Assembly: GCA_051010395.1 (NCBI GenBank)
Contig: JBPCVQ010000387.1
Location: forward strand, 1 to 64,000
Length of the DNA: 64,000 nucleotides
Direction of reading: 5' to 3'
Origin: JANQPX01 sp051010395
GTDB taxonomy: Bacteria > Pseudomonadota > Alphaproteobacteria > Geminicoccales > Geminicoccaceae
Positions within the stretch are counted from its first letter, which is position 1; every line of letters begins with the position of its first letter. The position numbers were made by a program, and so were the translations under genes. This document shows, in pieces, positions 25,144 to 33,501 of the stretch. The notes beneath the pieces were generated by a model. It was not told the origin of the DNA and made no database searches. It saw only the letters and a program-made list of their open reading frames with translations.

Positions 25144-25802
25144 GTGACGCCGTCGGCGAACAGGGAGAACAGCGTGCCGAGGCCTGGAGCGCCATTCGCG
25201 GACTTCGCTCCCGAATTGAGCGCCTCGACGACGACAGCATGGGGCTGATCCTCACCGAAGCTCGTTCGCATTATGCCTGGACTGACCGACCTGTCACGGA
25301 CGACGATCTCAGGCGCCTGTATGAGGCGTTCAAATTCGGGCCGACGAGCGCCAACGGCAATCACGCACGGTTTCTATTTGCGCGTACCGAAGAGACCAAA
25401 GATAAACTTGCTGCCTGTGTCAATGAAGGCAATGTCGCCAAACTCAAAGCGGCTCCGGTGACGGCGATCATCGCCTACGACGTTGAATTCTGGCGGCATT
25501 TGCCAAAGCTGCATCCTCACAAAGATATGTCACCGACCTTTGCTGCCGATCCGGCAAAGGCCGAGGCTGCAGCGTTTCGCAATGGAACACTCCAGGGCGC
25601 CTATCTCATGATCGCCGCCCGCGCTCTCGGCTTCGACGTCGGCGCGATGTCGGGCTTTTCCAATCCCAAGGTCGACGAGGTGTTCTTTAAGGGCACGACG
25701 TTCAAATCGAACTTTCTTTGCAATATCGGCTATGCTGATGAGACAGCGTTGTTCCAGCGATTGCCGCGTTTCGAATTCGACGAGGTCTGTCAATTGATGT
25801 GA
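25140..25802 (+). CDS. RutE/HadB-like nitroreductase-family oxidoreductase (malonic semialdehyde reductase type)
   Basis: 220 residues, with about 35 extra residues at the N-terminus. The FMN-binding nitroreductase fold is shown by ARSHYAWTDRPVTDDDLRRLYEAFKFGPTSAN and by GAYLMIAARALGFDVGAMSGF, which is characteristic of the RutE branch. RutE reduces malonic semialdehyde from uracil breakdown to 3-hydroxypropionate. There is no rut operon here, so a related semialdehyde or ring-derived aldehyde may be the substrate. Translationally coupled to the FAH gene. Confidence 0.83.
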   Translation: MSDAVGEQGEQRAEAWSAIRGLRSRIERLDDDSMGLILTEARSHYAWTDRPVTDDDLRRLYEAFKFGPTSANGNHARFLFARTEETKDKLAACVNEGNVAKLKAAPVTAIIAYDVEFWRHLPKLHPHKDMSPTFAADPAKAEAAAFRNGTLQGAYLMIAARALGFDVGAMSGFSNPKVDEVFFKGTTFKSNFLCNIGYADETALFQRLPRFEFDEVCQLM

Positions 25803-25895
25803 TCATCGGCACCAAGGAATCATGACGCCAAAGCTGTCGGCGATCTGCCGATCACTTCTGGAAGGGCAACGATAAGGAATAGGGAGGCCATCATC

Positions 25896-26984
25896 ATGCT
25901 TACGAGTTTTCGAAGCTTGGCTGGGGCGGCGATTGTCGCCATGGCAGCCTTCGGTGCGACCGCTTTGCCGACGAATGCCGAGACGATCAAGCTGATCGCG
26001 ATCGACGGTTATCCCGCGCGCGCCATGTGGGTTAAGGAGTTTTCTGAATTCTTCATTCCCGAGGTCGACAAACGGCTTGCCGAGACCGGTAATCACCAGA
26101 TTGAGTGGCAGGAGGCCTATGGCGGCTCGATCGTGAAGCCCAAAGGTGTGCTGGAGGGGATCGAGCTCGGCCTTGGCGACATCGGCATCGTGACGACCGT
26201 GTTTCATAATTCGAAACTGCCGTCCCAGGCGATCGCCTTCGTGACCCCCTTCATCTCGACCGACTCGCGCGTGGTTGCCAAGGCGGTGGACGAAATCGCC
26301 AAGGAGTTTACGCAGATGGCGGCGGAACTCGACGATCAGAACCAGGTTTATCTGGCGACCGGCGTCGTGCTCGACACCTATCAGGTCTTCAGCACCGAGC
26401 CGATCGCGTCCCTTGACGATATCAACGGTAAGAAGGTGGCGGGTGCTGGCTTTAACCTCCGCTACCTCGAAGGGCTAGGCGCTGCCGGCGTCCGCGGTGG
26501 TCTGACCGACTTCTACAACATGTTGCAGACCGGCGTGGTCGATCAGGCGATGCTCTGGCCGGAAGCCGCCATGACCTTCAAGATCCATGAGGTCGCCCCG
26601 CATATGCTCCAGGCCAATCTCGGCGCCGTGAACTCCAAGACGGTGACCGTCAACAAGGATGTCTGGGAAAGCCTGCCGGAGGAGGTGCAGACCGTTCTGC
26701 AGGATGTCGCCGTGGCTTATCGTGATCACGTTGCCGAGGTCGCGATGGGGAGGGCTGCGGACAGTCTTGAAAAATTCGCCGCTGCGGGCGGCACCGTGGT
26801 TGAGCTGTCCGTAGAGGAGCGGAAAGCCTGGGCGGACTCCATGCCGAACATTGCGGTCGAATGGGCAAAAGAACTCGACGCCAGCGGCGCCCCCGGTTCC
26901 GACATGCTCGTCGCTTATATCGAGAAACTGAAAGCTGCGGGACAAGAGCCCGCGCGCGATTGGGCCGCCGAGCTCTCCAACTAG
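25896..26984 (+). CDS. TRAP transporter solute-binding protein (DctP family)
   Basis: 362 residues with a signal peptide ending near residue 28 (LPTNAE). DctP-type motifs include GKKVAGAGFNLRYLEGLGAAGVRGGLTDFYNMLQTGVVD near residues 170-210, where the ligand carboxylate-binding Arg is expected. ATG at 25896 has AGGGAGG upstream. It binds an organic acid in the periplasm for the DctQ and DctM proteins encoded next. A GC-rich hairpin begins at its TAG. Confidence 0.93.
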   Translation: MLTSFRSLAGAAIVAMAAFGATALPTNAETIKLIAIDGYPARAMWVKEFSEFFIPEVDKRLAETGNHQIEWQEAYGGSIVKPKGVLEGIELGLGDIGIVTTVFHNSKLPSQAIAFVTPFISTDSRVVAKAVDEIAKEFTQMAAELDDQNQVYLATGVVLDTYQVFSTEPIASLDDINGKKVAGAGFNLRYLEGLGAAGVRGGLTDFYNMLQTGVVDQAMLWPEAAMTFKIHEVAPHMLQANLGAVNSKTVTVNKDVWESLPEEVQTVLQDVAVAYRDHVAEVAMGRAADSLEKFAAAGGTVVELSVEERKAWADSMPNIAVEWAKELDASGAPGSDMLVAYIEKLKAAGQEPARDWAAELSN

Positions 26985-26998
26985 GCGGCAGGGCCGCC
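26984..26998 (+). other. Triloop hairpin filling the dctP-dctQ gap
   Basis: GGCGGC-AGG-GCCGCC is a perfect 6-bp GC stem that starts on the G of the TAG and ends 4 nt before the ATG at 27003. No clear Shine-Dalgarno is left in the gap, so DctQ translation may depend on ribosomes finishing DctP and opening this hairpin. Confidence 0.65.
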
Positions 26999-27002
26999 TC
27001 CC

Positions 27003-27533
27003 ATGCTGCGCTCTGCGCAAAAAGGGCTCAACAGCATCGCCATGGCGGCCAATGTCTGCGGTACGCTAGTCGTCCTGGCGCTGGTGGTTATCGTCAATAT
27101 CGACGTGGTAGCGCGCGGCGTATTCAGCGCGCCGTTTCGCGGCTCGGTCGAAGTCGTCCAGTTCTCGATGGTGCTGATCGTTTTCCTGCAATTGCCTGAT
27201 GTCGTGAGGGTCGATCGCCTGACCCGCTCCGACGGTCTCCTAACGATGATGGCCGGCAGGTGGCCGGCAGCGGCGCGCTGGCTCAACCGCGTGATCAATG
27301 TGATTTCGGCCGTTCTGATGGCGCTGATCGCCTATGCCATCTGGCCGGAGTTCGTCGACGCCTGGGAGACCGGTGACTACTTCGGCACACCAGGGGTGTT
27401 CACCGCACCCTGGTGGCCGGTGAAGTTGGCGATTTTCTTTAGCGCCGTTCTTTGCTGCCTGATCTGGGCGGGGAAGGTGTTGGAGAGTAAACGGAGTCCA
27501 TCAAACCTTGAAGAAAAACACGCCGATGTTTGA
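27003..27533 (+). CDS. TRAP transporter small permease (DctQ family)
   Basis: 176 residues with four predicted membrane helices (about 18-40, 50-72, 95-117, 135-157). VNIDVVARGVFSAPFRGSVEVVQFSMV is the typical DctQ helix-2/3 region. It forms the small membrane subunit with the DctM gene that starts 31 nt after its stop. ATG at 27003 lacks a good ribosome site, as noted for the upstream hairpin. Confidence 0.9.
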   Translation: MLRSAQKGLNSIAMAANVCGTLVVLALVVIVNIDVVARGVFSAPFRGSVEVVQFSMVLIVFLQLPDVVRVDRLTRSDGLLTMMAGRWPAAARWLNRVINVISAVLMALIAYAIWPEFVDAWETGDYFGTPGVFTAPWWPVKLAIFFSAVLCCLIWAGKVLESKRSPSNLEEKHADV

Positions 27534-27564
27534 AGCTTTCACCATCGCTTCTTGGGCATAACAA

Positions 27565-28908
27565 GTGGCGCTGCCACCACTCGAGATCGGCATCGTCTCG
27601 GTGATCGCGATCGTCGCCTTGATCTATCTCGGCCTTTATATCCCGATAGCACTCGCCCTCGTTTCCTTCGTCGGCATCTGGCTGATCCGCGACAATGTCG
27701 AGCTTGCGATCAACCTTTTGAAAATCGCGATCGGCGATAGCGTCACCGAATATGCGTTCGCCACCGTGCCGCTCTTCACCTTCATGGGGCTGATCGTCTC
27801 AAAGGCCGGCCTCGGCACCGATGTCTACGATGTCATGAACGACGTCTTCAGGCGTGTGAAGGGCGGAATCGGCATGGCGACGGTCGGCGCGAACGCCGTG
27901 TTCGCTGCCGTCACCGGATCGTCGATCGCATCGGCCTCGGTCTTCACCCGCGTCTCCGTGCCGGAGATGCTGCGTTACGACTACAACCCGCGCTTCGCCG
28001 TCGGCGTGGTCGCTGGCTCCTCCGTGCTCGGCATGATCATCCCGCCGAGCGCCATGCTGATCATCTATTCCTTCGTCGCCGAGCAATCGATCGGCCAGAT
28101 GTTTCTCGCCGGCATCGTGCCGGGCCTGATACTGGCGTTCGCCTACATCCTCGCCATCGTCCTGATGGGCCGCTTCACGCCGGCCTTCATCAACAGCACC
28201 GGGGCGGGTGCGCCCGCCGGCGGGGCCGGAACGCCGGCCGGCGTTTACACGCCGCTCTCGCGGCGGCAGGTCGTCGATAAGACCGTGCCCATCGTCGGTC
28301 TGATTCTGGTGGTTCTGGGGGGCATCTACACGGGCTGGCTGACGCCGGTCGAGGCAGGGGCGGGCGGTTCCGCCGTCGCCCTGATCATTGCTCTCCTGAG
28401 GAAAAGCCTAAACCTGCAAGGTTTCTGGCAGGCGCTGATCGAGACCGGGCACATCACCGCCAGCATCCTTTTTCTGATCACCGCTGCCTCGATGTACAGC
28501 CGTATGCTCGGCTTCGCCGGCTTGCCCAATGAGCTGAGTACGTTTCTCGACCAGATGGATGCGGGCTTCGTCGTCATCATGGTCGCCTATGTGCTCTTGA
28601 TGCTGGTCCTCGGCACTCTCCTCGATACGGCCTCGATCATCCTGATCGTCGTGCCGCTGTTTTTGCCGATCATCGAGCCGATGGGGTTAAGCCTGGTCTG
28701 GTTCGGGATCGTCACGGTGATCGGGGCTGAGATCGGCCTTCTGACCCCGCCGCTTGGCATTTCCTGCTTCGTCATCAAGGCCACCCTCGATGACCCGCGC
28801 GTTCAGCTGAAGGACGTGTTTCTCGGCGCCCTGCCTTTCGCCGTCGTCATGCTCCTTGTCCTGATCCTGATCATCCGCTTTCCGATGCTCAGCATCGGCA
28901 TCCTCTAA
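27565..28908 (+). CDS. TRAP transporter large permease (DctM family)
   Basis: 447 residues from a GTG at 27565. The family pattern includes GLIVSKAGLGTDVYDVMNDV, AAVTGSSIASASVFTRVSVPEM, GSSVLGMIIPPSAMLIIYSFV and PLFLPIIEPMGL. About 12 membrane helices are expected; it performs Na+-driven uptake with DctQ. A low-complexity loop, STGAGAPAGGAGTPAG (about residues 212-227), is longer than usual and its DNA is a GC-rich self-complementary stretch near 28190-28245. A dispersed repeat copy begins at its TAA. Confidence 0.94.
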   Translation: MALPPLEIGIVSVIAIVALIYLGLYIPIALALVSFVGIWLIRDNVELAINLLKIAIGDSVTEYAFATVPLFTFMGLIVSKAGLGTDVYDVMNDVFRRVKGGIGMATVGANAVFAAVTGSSIASASVFTRVSVPEMLRYDYNPRFAVGVVAGSSVLGMIIPPSAMLIIYSFVAEQSIGQMFLAGIVPGLILAFAYILAIVLMGRFTPAFINSTGAGAPAGGAGTPAGVYTPLSRRQVVDKTVPIVGLILVVLGGIYTGWLTPVEAGAGGSAVALIIALLRKSLNLQGFWQALIETGHITASILFLITAASMYSRMLGFAGLPNELSTFLDQMDAGFVVIMVAYVLLMLVLGTLLDTASIILIVVPLFLPIIEPMGLSLVWFGIVTVIGAEIGLLTPPLGISCFVIKATLDDPRVQLKDVFLGALPFAVVMLLVLILIIRFPMLSIGIL

Positions 28909-28987
28909 TGGCATGGCCATCTCATAGACTCGGACCGCTCTGGCCTAGGTCAACGGTATGCGGCCAGGTTTTCGACGTTCCGAAGGG
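28908..28987 (+). repeat. Dispersed post-stop repeat, copy E
   Basis: It starts at the last base of the DctM TAA: head ATGGC-ATG-GCCAT (28908-28920), then the second block CGGTATGCG (28954-28962) and GGTTTTCG (28967-28974). The end, with AAGGGGAG, supplies the ribosome site of the dioxygenase gene at 28999. It aligns along its length with copies A and B. Confidence 0.7.
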
Positions 28988-28998
28988 GAGTTAAGTTC

Positions 28999-29868
28999 AT
29001 GCGAACCGTCGACCAGCACTCGATCACCCAGGCCTTTCTCGACTATTGCAGCGATGACACCGATCCACGCTTGCGTGTGATCCTGGAGCGCCTGGCGCAC
29101 CACCTGCATGCATTCACCCGTGAGGTCGAACTCACCCATGAGGAATGGCGAGCCGCTATCGGCTTTCTGACACGGGCCGCTGATATCACGACACCCGAAC
29201 GCAACGAGTTCATCCTGCTGTCCGACGTGCTTGGCCTGTCATCGCTTGTCGACATGGTCCATTCACCGGCGGACGTCACGTCTTCGAGCGTACTCGGTCC
29301 CTTTCACATTTTGGGAGCGCCAGATTTGCCGGTCGGTGGCGATTTGAAAAAGGACAATGACGGCGCCACGGTCATCGTGCAGGGCAGGGTGCTCACGCCT
29401 GAGGGGCAGCCGATCAAGGATGCAGTCCTGGAGATCTGGCAAACCGCCGACAACGGTCTCTACTCGAATCAGGACAGCACTCAGCCCGACTACAATCTTC
29501 GCGCCCGACAAGTCGTCGGAGACGATGGGCGCTACGCCTTCACGACCGCTCGACCCGCCCCGTATATGGTGCCGTCGGACGGCCCCGTCGGTGATCTCCT
29601 ACGCGCGACCGGCCGTCACCCTTGGCGTCCCTCCCATCTCCATTTCATCATTCAGGCCGAGGGCTATCGCACCCTGGTCACCGAGCTTTTTCCCGACGAC
29701 GATCCTTATCTGGACGAAGACGCCGTGTTCGGTGTGCGCGAGGATCTGACGATGCATTATCAAGAGCATCATGACCAAAGCGAGGCACCCGCTGATCTCG
29801 AAGTGAGAGACCGGCTAACGACGCCATTCTACAAGATCGATTTCGATTTCCGTCTGGCCAAGACCTAA
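28999..29868 (+). CDS. Intradiol ring-cleavage dioxygenase (hydroxyquinol 1,2-dioxygenase-like)
   Basis: 289 residues. The non-heme Fe(III) ligands can be read as Tyr155 (DNGLY), Tyr189 (RPAPY), His213 and His215 (RPSHLHF), with the spacing known for catechol/hydroxyquinol dioxygenases. The N-terminal helical dimerisation domain (residues 1-100) includes LLSDVLGLSSLVDMV, as in hydroxyquinol dioxygenases. The reaction splits an ortho-dihydroxy ring between the hydroxyls. Maleylacetate reductase, the usual next enzyme, is not in the window. GntR at 29872 is convergent by 3 nt. Confidence 0.9.
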   Translation: MRTVDQHSITQAFLDYCSDDTDPRLRVILERLAHHLHAFTREVELTHEEWRAAIGFLTRAADITTPERNEFILLSDVLGLSSLVDMVHSPADVTSSSVLGPFHILGAPDLPVGGDLKKDNDGATVIVQGRVLTPEGQPIKDAVLEIWQTADNGLYSNQDSTQPDYNLRARQVVGDDGRYAFTTARPAPYMVPSDGPVGDLLRATGRHPWRPSHLHFIIQAEGYRTLVTELFPDDDPYLDEDAVFGVREDLTMHYQEHHDQSEAPADLEVRDRLTTPFYKIDFDFRLAKT

Positions 29869-29871
29869 CGT

Positions 29872-30576
29872 TCAAACCGAGGCATCGCCCCCGGCCAGTC
29901 CCTTGGTGAGAAAGGCGCCGGTTGCTCGATAATGCTCGACCAAACCGGCAACGGCGCGCGTCACATCGCGATTCAGGGCGGCCTGCATGATGGCTTGGTG
30001 CTCTTTCGTGATATTGCGTTTGGGGTAGGCGACTTTGCCTGCGACATGACGGTAGCGAACATTCTGATCATAGAGCTGATGGCAAAAATTCAGGAGGATC
30101 GACGAGCCGCATGCCGAAATCAGCGCCATATGAAAATCCCTATGGCGTCGTTCCCAATCCTTACTCGCTATGAAGGTATTCTTGCTGATGGATCGTTCCA
30201 TCCGTGAGAGATGATACTCGGCAAGCACCACCCGCTCCTCCCAGTCCTTGCCACCGCGTTGGATCGATTCAGATAGTGCTCGCTCTTCGAGCCAACAGCG
30301 TGTGGTGAGGAGCTCTTCAAATGCTTCAGCACTGACGAGCGCAACCCGAAAGCCGCGCTGGTCAACACGCTCGACCAACCCGTCGGATGTCAGAAGGCTA
30401 AGCGCTTCTCTGATAGGGCTGGAGCCGGAACCGTAGGCCTGACGCAGTTCGTCGATCTTGAGTTTTTGTCCGGGCTCGAGCACCCCAGTCAGGATGTCGA
30501 CACGGACCCTGCCATAGACCTGCGCCGTGACCGACGTTGCCTGAGTGCCAGGACCCGTAGTTGCTGTTTGTTCCAT
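29872..30576 (-). CDS. GntR-family transcriptional regulator, FCD subgroup
   Basis: 234 residues. The winged helix covers about residues 20-82 (KIDELRQAYGSGSSPIREALSLL) and an FCD ligand domain follows, with CWLEERALSESIQ and the HRDFHMALISACGS metal/ligand segment. It ends 3 nt from the convergent dioxygenase stop. It likely regulates the TRAP/dioxygenase genes or the SDR. Upstream, 30589-30605 contains a direct repeat of GATCAC, a possible autoregulatory site. Confidence 0.9.
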   Translation of the reverse strand: MEQTATTGPGTQATSVTAQVYGRVRVDILTGVLEPGQKLKIDELRQAYGSGSSPIREALSLLTSDGLVERVDQRGFRVALVSAEAFEELLTTRCWLEERALSESIQRGGKDWEERVVLAEYHLSRMERSISKNTFIASKDWERRHRDFHMALISACGSSILLNFCHQLYDQNVRYRHVAGKVAYPKRNITKEHQAIMQAALNRDVTRAVAGLVEHYRATGAFLTKGLAGGDASV

Positions 30577-30828
30577 CCAAGGCCCCGATCACAAAAGTTG
30601 ATCACGACAATGTCCTGCAGGCATTAAACCTCAAGCTGCGTAATAGACCAAGCCAGCCCTTATTGAACAATCGATCTAAAAAGAAAAGTGTAGTTAAAAT
30701 CAATTTTTCCAATTCGATTATTAATGGCTTCGAAGTAGAAGAAGCCCTGTGAGACGTTTGCCTTTCTGCCTGGCGGGGTGCGAAGTTGGATGACAGCCTC
30801 GTCGAACGGCCTGAGGCTGGTCAACCGA

Positions 30829-30843
30829 GACGCCGGCGGCGTC
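30829..30843 (-). other. Triloop hairpin 2 nt after the SDR stop codon
   Basis: On the minus strand, GACGCC-GCC-GGCGTC: a perfect 6-bp stem with a 3-nt loop starting 2 nt after the TAA (30846-30848). No U-tract follows. Confidence 0.65.
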
Positions 30844-30845
30844 CG

Positions 30846-31616
30846 TTACATGGCGGTGAAGCCGGCGTCGATCATGACGCATTCACCGGTGATCAGGTCG
30901 GAGGCGCTGGAGGAGAGGAATAGTACGAGATCGGCGACTTCGATCGGCTTGCCGAAGCGAGCCAGCGGTGTTTTGTCGAGCATCGGCTGGCTCTTGGCCC
31001 TTTCGCCCCAGACCTTTTCGCCCATGGGTGTCAGAATGATCGTCGGGCAGACGGCGTTGCATTGGATATTGTGCTTCGACCACTCGACGCACATCACCTT
31101 GGTCAGCATGTTCAGCCCGCCTTTCGAGGCGGCATAGGCGCCGTGCTGATCGAGGCCGACGACGCCGGCCTGGGACGAGATATTGACGATCTTGCCGGCC
31201 TTCTTGGTGATCATGCCGGGTATTACCGCCTGGGCCAGGAGAAAGGGTGCTCTGAGATTGACCGCCATGGTCTCGTCCCAACGGGCGGCCGTCGCATCCA
31301 GCAGCGGATCGATCAGGGCGATGCCGGCGTTATTGACGAGAATATCGATGGCGCCGACATGGGTTAGCGCATCGCGCGTCGCCTTGCTGCAGCCCTCGAT
31401 GGTGCCGAGATCCGCTTCGATCACCAGGCACGTCCGCGAAGCGTCTTCGACGGCGCTGCGCGCTTCCTCCAGACCCTCCTTATCGCGTCCGACCGCGATG
31501 ATATCGGCGCCGGCATCAGCCAGGACCTTGCAGATATCCAGGCCAATCCCCTTCGAAGCGCCGGTCACCAGCGCCCATTTCCCCTCGACCCCAAACCGTT
31601 CCGTCCAAGCTGCCAA
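30846..31616 (-). CDS. Short-chain dehydrogenase/reductase
   Basis: 256 residues from the TTG at 31616, preceded at 6 nt by GGGAG; the ATG at 31697 adds 27 atypical residues. Classical SDR motifs: VTGASKGIGLD (NAD(P) binding, near residue 17), NNAGIAL, ISSQAGVVG with the catalytic Ser, and Tyr-x-x-x-Lys in HGAYAASKGGL. C-terminal SDLITGECVMIDAGFTAM is standard. Cytosolic alcohol or keto reductase; substrate unknown. It is separated from pgi by about 130 nt and probably has its own promoter. Confidence 0.88.
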   Translation of the reverse strand: MAAWTERFGVEGKWALVTGASKGIGLDICKVLADAGADIIAVGRDKEGLEEARSAVEDASRTCLVIEADLGTIEGCSKATRDALTHVGAIDILVNNAGIALIDPLLDATAARWDETMAVNLRAPFLLAQAVIPGMITKKAGKIVNISSQAGVVGLDQHGAYAASKGGLNMLTKVMCVEWSKHNIQCNAVCPTIILTPMGEKVWGERAKSQPMLDKTPLARFGKPIEVADLVLFLSSSASDLITGECVMIDAGFTAM

Positions 31617-31749
31617 CGTCTTCTCCCTGATTTTTGTTGATGACGACAACGATACGGGGGCTGCAAAGGCAGGGCAATGTTGCGGGGCTTTGGCCAAGTT
31701 CGGTTTCTGTGTCGGGGATACTGCCGTTGGCCGGGTTGAAGGGGGCTAG

Positions 31750-33399
31750 TCAGCCTTCGTGGCGCCAGGCCTTGATCCGATTGATCTGTCCGCTGGTCGA
31801 GCTGTCATGGCTGGTGATTGGGCCGTCGCCTTCAAGTTCGGGCAGGATCACCTTGGCCAGTTGCTTGCCGAGCTCTACGCCCCATTGATCGAAGCTGTTG
31901 ATGCCCCAGACGATTCCCTGGGTGAAGATCTTGTGCTCGTAGAGCGCGATCAGGCGACCAAGCATGTGCGGCGTCAGCCGGGGGTAAAGGAGGGCATTGG
32001 TCGGCTTGTTGCCCTCGAACACTTTGTGCGGGAGGAGCGCTTCCAGTCTGTCACCGGCCAAGCCAGCGGCCTGGAGCTCGGTGCGGGCTTCGGCTTCGGT
32101 TTTGCCAAAGGCGAGCGCTTCGGTCTGGGCAAGAAAATTGGCGAGCAGTTTTTCCTGATGATCACCGAGAGGTGTCTGGCTCATGGCTGCCGCCAGGAAG
32201 TCGGCGGGGATCAGCTCGGTGCCCTGGTGGATCAGCTGATAGAAGGCATGCTGCCCGTTGGTGCCGGGCTCGCCCCAGATGATCGGCCCTGTCGCATAGT
32301 CGACGCGTGCACCGTCCCGCTGGATAGTTTTGCCGTTGCTCTCCATGTCTCCCTGCTGAAGGTAGGCGGGCAGGCGATGAAGGTGCTGATCATAGGGAAG
32401 CACGGCATGGCTCGCCGCCCCGAAGAAGTTCCGATACCAGATGCCGATCAGTCCTAGCAGGACAGGCATGTTTTTTTCGAGCGGTGCCGTTCGGAAATGT
32501 TCGTCCATGGCATGGGCGCCGGCCAGGAGCTCTTCGAACTTCTCCATGCCGATGGCGAGAGCGATGGGCAGGCCGATCGCCGACCAGAGGCTGTAGCGCC
32601 CGCCGACCCAGTCCCAGAACTCGAACATATTGGCGGTATCGATGCCAAAGGCCGCGACCGCATCGGCGTTGGTCGAGACCGCTACGAAGTGTTTGGAAAC
32701 AGCGGCTTCATCGCCGAGGTGCTCGATCAGCCACGCCCGGGCCGAGCCCGCGTTGGTCATCGTCTCTTGTGTGGTGAAGGTCTTGGAGGCGACGATGAAC
32801 AGGGTTTTCGCAGGATCTAGGCCTTCCAGACAATGCGCGAGGTGAGCGCCGTCGACGTTCGACACGAAGTGAGCGCGCAGATCCGCCCGTCCATAGGGCT
32901 TGAGCGCTTCGGTCACCATCAAGGGGCCGAGGTCCGAGCCGCCGATGCCGATATTGACGATATCGGTGATCGCCGCACCGCGATGGCCGCGCCATCTGCC
33001 GTCGCGAACGCGCTCGATGAAGCTACGCATCCGCTCCAGCACCGCATTGACGGCGGGCATGACATCCATGCCGTCCACGAAGATCGGCCGGTTGCTGCGG
33101 TTGCGAAGCGCAACATGCAGGACGGCACGACCTTCGGTCATATTGATCGGTTCGCCGGCGAACATGCGATCTCGCCAGCCCTCCAGGCCGACCTCTCGCG
33201 CAAGATCGACAAGAAGAGCAAGGGTCCTGCCCGTGATCCGATTCTTGGAAAGGTCAAGCAGCAGCTCGTCATCTTCGATCGCGAACTTGTCGAACCGGCT
33301 GGGATCGCCCGAGAAAAGCTCGCGCAGATGAACCGGAGCCATCTCGGCGGCGTGATGGGCAAGGGCTCGCCAGGCGGGGAGGGTGGCGGGGCTGGGCAT
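31750..33399 (-). CDS. pgi: Glucose-6-phosphate isomerase
   Basis: 549 residues from the ATG at 33399, which has GAGGG 8 nt upstream (an in-frame ATG at 33414 is an alternative). It interconverts glucose-6-phosphate and fructose-6-phosphate. Signature blocks are VNIGIGGSDLGPLMVTEAL, SKTFTTQETMTNAGSARAW, GGRYSLWSAIGLPIALAIG and WGEPGTNGQHAFYQLIHQG, which contains the catalytic Glu and His region. Length is normal. It appears as a single gene with no link to the catabolic neighbours. Confidence 0.97.
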   Translation of the reverse strand: MPSPATLPAWRALAHHAAEMAPVHLRELFSGDPSRFDKFAIEDDELLLDLSKNRITGRTLALLVDLAREVGLEGWRDRMFAGEPINMTEGRAVLHVALRNRSNRPIFVDGMDVMPAVNAVLERMRSFIERVRDGRWRGHRGAAITDIVNIGIGGSDLGPLMVTEALKPYGRADLRAHFVSNVDGAHLAHCLEGLDPAKTLFIVASKTFTTQETMTNAGSARAWLIEHLGDEAAVSKHFVAVSTNADAVAAFGIDTANMFEFWDWVGGRYSLWSAIGLPIALAIGMEKFEELLAGAHAMDEHFRTAPLEKNMPVLLGLIGIWYRNFFGAASHAVLPYDQHLHRLPAYLQQGDMESNGKTIQRDGARVDYATGPIIWGEPGTNGQHAFYQLIHQGTELIPADFLAAAMSQTPLGDHQEKLLANFLAQTEALAFGKTEAEARTELQAAGLAGDRLEALLPHKVFEGNKPTNALLYPRLTPHMLGRLIALYEHKIFTQGIVWGINSFDQWGVELGKQLAKVILPELEGDGPITSHDSSTSGQINRIKAWRHEG

Positions 33400-33501
33400 G
33401 AGAATTTCCCTCATCGACAGAGATTGATCGGGCAGCTCATCTGATGAGATGTCGTAGAGGCCGGAGCCCATCCGTCAATGCGGCAAATTCAGATCGACGG
33501 A

